Positions 40,841 through 42,461 of a stretch of 42,461 bases of DNA are shown in pieces. A program made the translations under genes and the position numbers. The stretch lies in NCBI RefSeq assembly GCF_946222605.1, contig NZ_CAMIIE010000031.1:1-42461 (forward strand), given 5' to 3'. The notes beneath the pieces were generated by a model that was given only the letters and a program-made list of their open reading frames with translations, did no database searches and was not told the origin of the DNA. The stretch is from an uncultured Acidocella sp. (lineage in GTDB: Bacteria > Pseudomonadota > Alphaproteobacteria > Acetobacterales > Acetobacteraceae). The first letter of the stretch is position 1; every line of letters begins with the position of its first letter.

Positions 40841-40851
40841 GGAAAACGCGC

Positions 40852-40943
40852 AAAAGTTTTTGGGCGAAGGCGGCCAAGGTTCCGCCGCTGCGCAGCAGCG
40901 GTGGAAAGCCGCCGGAGGGGCCGCTTTTTTACAAAAAAGCGGC
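40852..40943. repeat. Short hairpin repeat, copy 2, with internal extra hairpin
   Basis: AAAAGTTTTTGGG opens the element and GCCGCTTTTTT-AC-AAAAAAGCGGC (40920-40943) closes it, both as in 26211-26249. Between them lies about 55 bp of GC-rich DNA that includes CCGCTGC-GCA-GCAGCGG, a second stem. It separates the response regulator from urtA and may terminate the kinase 2 operon. Confidence 0.55.
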
Positions 40944-41078
40944 GAAAGACGTCTGGGCTTGGGCAACCACTCCCCACCCCACCCACTACGTCAAATGGCC
41001 CATGGCGCGCGGCGGCGCGGCAAACCCATAGTCCCCCATCACGAACGCGGGCTTGCCGCCAACAAGTGGGAGACTTTG

Positions 41079-42287
41079 ATGACGATGAAAAAACTGGGCC
41101 TTGCCGCCGCCCTTCTCGCCAGCACGGCGCTGGGGCTGGCCGCCCCCGCCCATGCCGACGGCACCGTGAAGGTGGGCGTGCTGCAATCCCTTTCCGGCAC
41201 CATGGCGATCTCCGAAGTGCCGCTGGAAAATGCCGAGCTGCTGGCGATCGACCAGATCAACGCCAAGGGCGGTGTGCTGGGCAAGAAGATCGTGCCGGTG
41301 GTGGAGGATGGCGCCTCGGACCCGGCGATTTTCGCGCAGAAGGCGACCAAGCTGCTGCAGCAGGACAAGGTGGTGACGGTGTTCGGCGGCTGGACCTCCG
41401 CCTCGCGCAAGGCGATGCTGCCGGTGTTCCAGCGCCTGCACGGGCTGCTCTGGTACCCGGTGCAGTTCGAGGGGAATGAATGCTCCCCCAACATCATGTA
41501 TTCTGGCGCGCAGCCGAACCAGCAGGCGCTCCCGGCTTTGGAATGGGCCGAGAAGCAGGGCTATAAGAAGATCTTCCTGGTCGGCTCCGATTACGTCTAT
41601 CCCCGCACCGCCAATTTGATCCTGAAGAAGCATATCGCGCATGACGGGCTGACCCTCTCGGGCGAGGATTATGTGCCGCTCGGCGGGACGGATTTCTCCT
41701 CGATCATCGCGGAAATCCAGAAGGCCAAGCCGGACATCATCATCAACACGCTGAATGGCGATTCCAACGTATCCTTCTTCAAGCAGATGGCCGCCGCCGG
41801 CATGACCCCGGACAAGCTGCCGGTGATGAGCTTCTCCATCGCCGAGCCGGAAGCCAAGGCGATGGGCCCGAGCCTGCTGGCCGGCTCCTATACCAGCTGG
41901 AACTATTTCCAGAGCCTGCCGGGCTCGGCCAATGCCGATTTCGTCGCCGCCTATAAGGCGAAATATGGTGCGGACTCCGTCGTCGACGACCCGATGGTGC
42001 ATGGCTATGAGGATGTGATGATCTGGGCCGACGCCGCCAAGAAGGCCGGCAGCTTCGATCCGAAAAAGGTGCGTAACGAGGCGGTGAAGCTCGGCTTCGT
42101 CGACAGCCCGCTGGGTCAGGTGAAGTTCGATGCCAACCAGTCCATGGTGCAGACCGGCTATATCGGCGAGCTGCAGCCGGATGGTCAGTTCAAGGTGATC
42201 TGGTCCTCGCCGTCGCCGATCAAGCCGGTGCCCTATGACCCGCTGACCTTCCCCGGCAAGAGCTGCGGCCTGCACAGCAACTTCTAA
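41079..42287 (+). CDS. urtA: Urea/short-chain amide ABC transporter substrate-binding protein (UrtA/FmdD family)
   Basis: This 402-residue periplasmic binding protein has a Sec signal peptide (MTMKKLGLAAALLASTALGL) and a predicted cleavage after AHA. The mature chain carries UrtA/FmdD blocks: VKVGVLQSLSGTMAISE, VFGGWTSASRKAMLPVF, LLWYPVQFEGNECS, GAQPNQQALPALEW and VGSDYVYPRTAN. UrtA feeds the UrtBCDE urea importer; FmdD of Methylophilus binds formamide and urea. The ATG at 41079 is chosen, with GGGAG 6 nt upstream; the frame is open further back but without similarity. No urtB start is visible in the 174 nt after its stop, which is filled by a palindromic element. The rest of the transporter may lie beyond the window. 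Confidence 0.93.
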   Translation: MTMKKLGLAAALLASTALGLAAPAHADGTVKVGVLQSLSGTMAISEVPLENAELLAIDQINAKGGVLGKKIVPVVEDGASDPAIFAQKATKLLQQDKVVTVFGGWTSASRKAMLPVFQRLHGLLWYPVQFEGNECSPNIMYSGAQPNQQALPALEWAEKQGYKKIFLVGSDYVYPRTANLILKKHIAHDGLTLSGEDYVPLGGTDFSSIIAEIQKAKPDIIINTLNGDSNVSFFKQMAAAGMTPDKLPVMSFSIAEPEAKAMGPSLLAGSYTSWNYFQSLPGSANADFVAAYKAKYGADSVVDDPMVHGYEDVMIWADAAKKAGSFDPKKVRNEAVKLGFVDSPLGQVKFDANQSMVQTGYIGELQPDGQFKVIWSSPSPIKPVPYDPLTFPGKSCGLHSNF

Positions 42288-42303
42288 AACCTGTGAGGCG
42301 GCC

Positions 42304-42461
42304 CTTAGAGCAATATGTGTTTAGGTTGACGCGCCAGCGTCAAAATAACACATGAAATTGCTCGCTAAAACAAAATCTAGAGCATCAAGCTAAAAGCTTG
42401 ATGTTCTAGAGCGCTGAAAGTTCAGGTTGGCGCGTCGCGCCAACCTGAACGCGCTCTAAGC
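42304..42461 (+). repeat. Dispersed palindromic element, copy D (longest; reaches window edge)
   Basis: Three successive palindromes are visible. The first (42308-42363) has arms GAGCAATATGTGTT and ACACATGAAATTGCTC around TTGACGC-GCCA-GCGTCAA. The second (42376-42410) has 16-nt arms TCTAGAGCATCAAGCT and AGCTTGATGTTCTAGA, one mismatch, around AAA. The third (42420-42450) is a perfect 15-bp stem, GTTCAGGTTGGCGCG with its complement, itself bracketed by TAGAGCGC and GCGCTCTA. It follows urtA by 17 nt. Confidence 0.75.

Noticed and set aside
40860..41078. N-terminal extension of UrtA
   Set aside because: The upstream codons cross a hairpin repeat and would block the clear signal peptide that starts at 41079.
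42304..42461. CRISPR array or tRNA cluster
   Set aside because: The repeats are inverted, not direct with regular spacers, and no cloverleaf or cas gene is visible.

Overview
The window is GC-rich, tightly packed bacterial DNA. Gene content points to an aerobic alphaproteobacterium, probably near Rhodospirillales/Acetobacteraceae: a short Q-loop (CIO-like) cytochrome bd oxidase, a NodT-type outer-membrane efflux factor, UrtA and FmdAB. The family-level placement is inference. No rRNA, tRNA, CRISPR array, phage or transposase gene was seen. The main theme is nitrogen scavenging from purines, amides and urea, with cytochrome bd assembly genes alongside.

Layout. (1) 116-3503: an orphan cydDC pair. 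(2) 3556-10029: urate-to-allantoate genes: puuE, uraH and uraD on the minus strand, an M20 hydrolase, a DUF6766 membrane protein, allantoate amidohydrolase (allC), and a divergent flavoprotein that is a candidate for the otherwise missing urate hydroxylase step (HpyO-like). A 41-residue membrane ORF lies at 10218-10343. (3) 10518-17214: a TetR repressor divergent from a three-gene RND efflux operon, with a palindromic operator between them. (4) 17293-18776: an ABC ATPase and permease with no binding protein. (5) 18847-20124: an AT-richer patch with a GNAT acetyltransferase and a histidine-phosphatase-like protein lacking its catalytic His. (6) 20197-29132: the amide cluster: a LuxR-type response regulator, an NCS1 transporter fused to a hybrid histidine kinase, fmdA, fmdB, amiE and a stand-alone NCS1 permease. 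(7) 29316-29914: a YqaE/Pmp3 peptide and a DUF7662 gene lodged inside a split palindromic repeat. (8) 29992-36548: a cyd operon in the order gbsR-like regulator, cydA, cydB, cydD, cydC. (9) 36681-40840: a second NCS1-kinase fusion with its own LuxR-type regulator. (10) 41079-42287: a UrtA/FmdD-type urea or amide binding protein.

How it fits together. FmdA and AmiE release ammonia from formamide and short aliphatic amides. The purine branch yields ammonia and ureido compounds that lead to urea, and UrtA would capture urea or amides. The two transporter-kinase fusions bracket the amide genes, each translationally coupled to a regulator. Both fusions and the free permease carry an eight-cysteine module with identical spacing just after the transporter domain. 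The most interesting proposal here is therefore a family of 'transceptor' kinases, in which a transporter fold and a putative metal or redox module control amide/urea use.

A dispersed element made of palindromes (copies at 1-97, 10026-10132, 29521-29998 split, and 42304-42461) sits at the 3' ends of genes. In two cases it supplies the stop codon. A second short hairpin repeat follows fmdB and the second response regulator.
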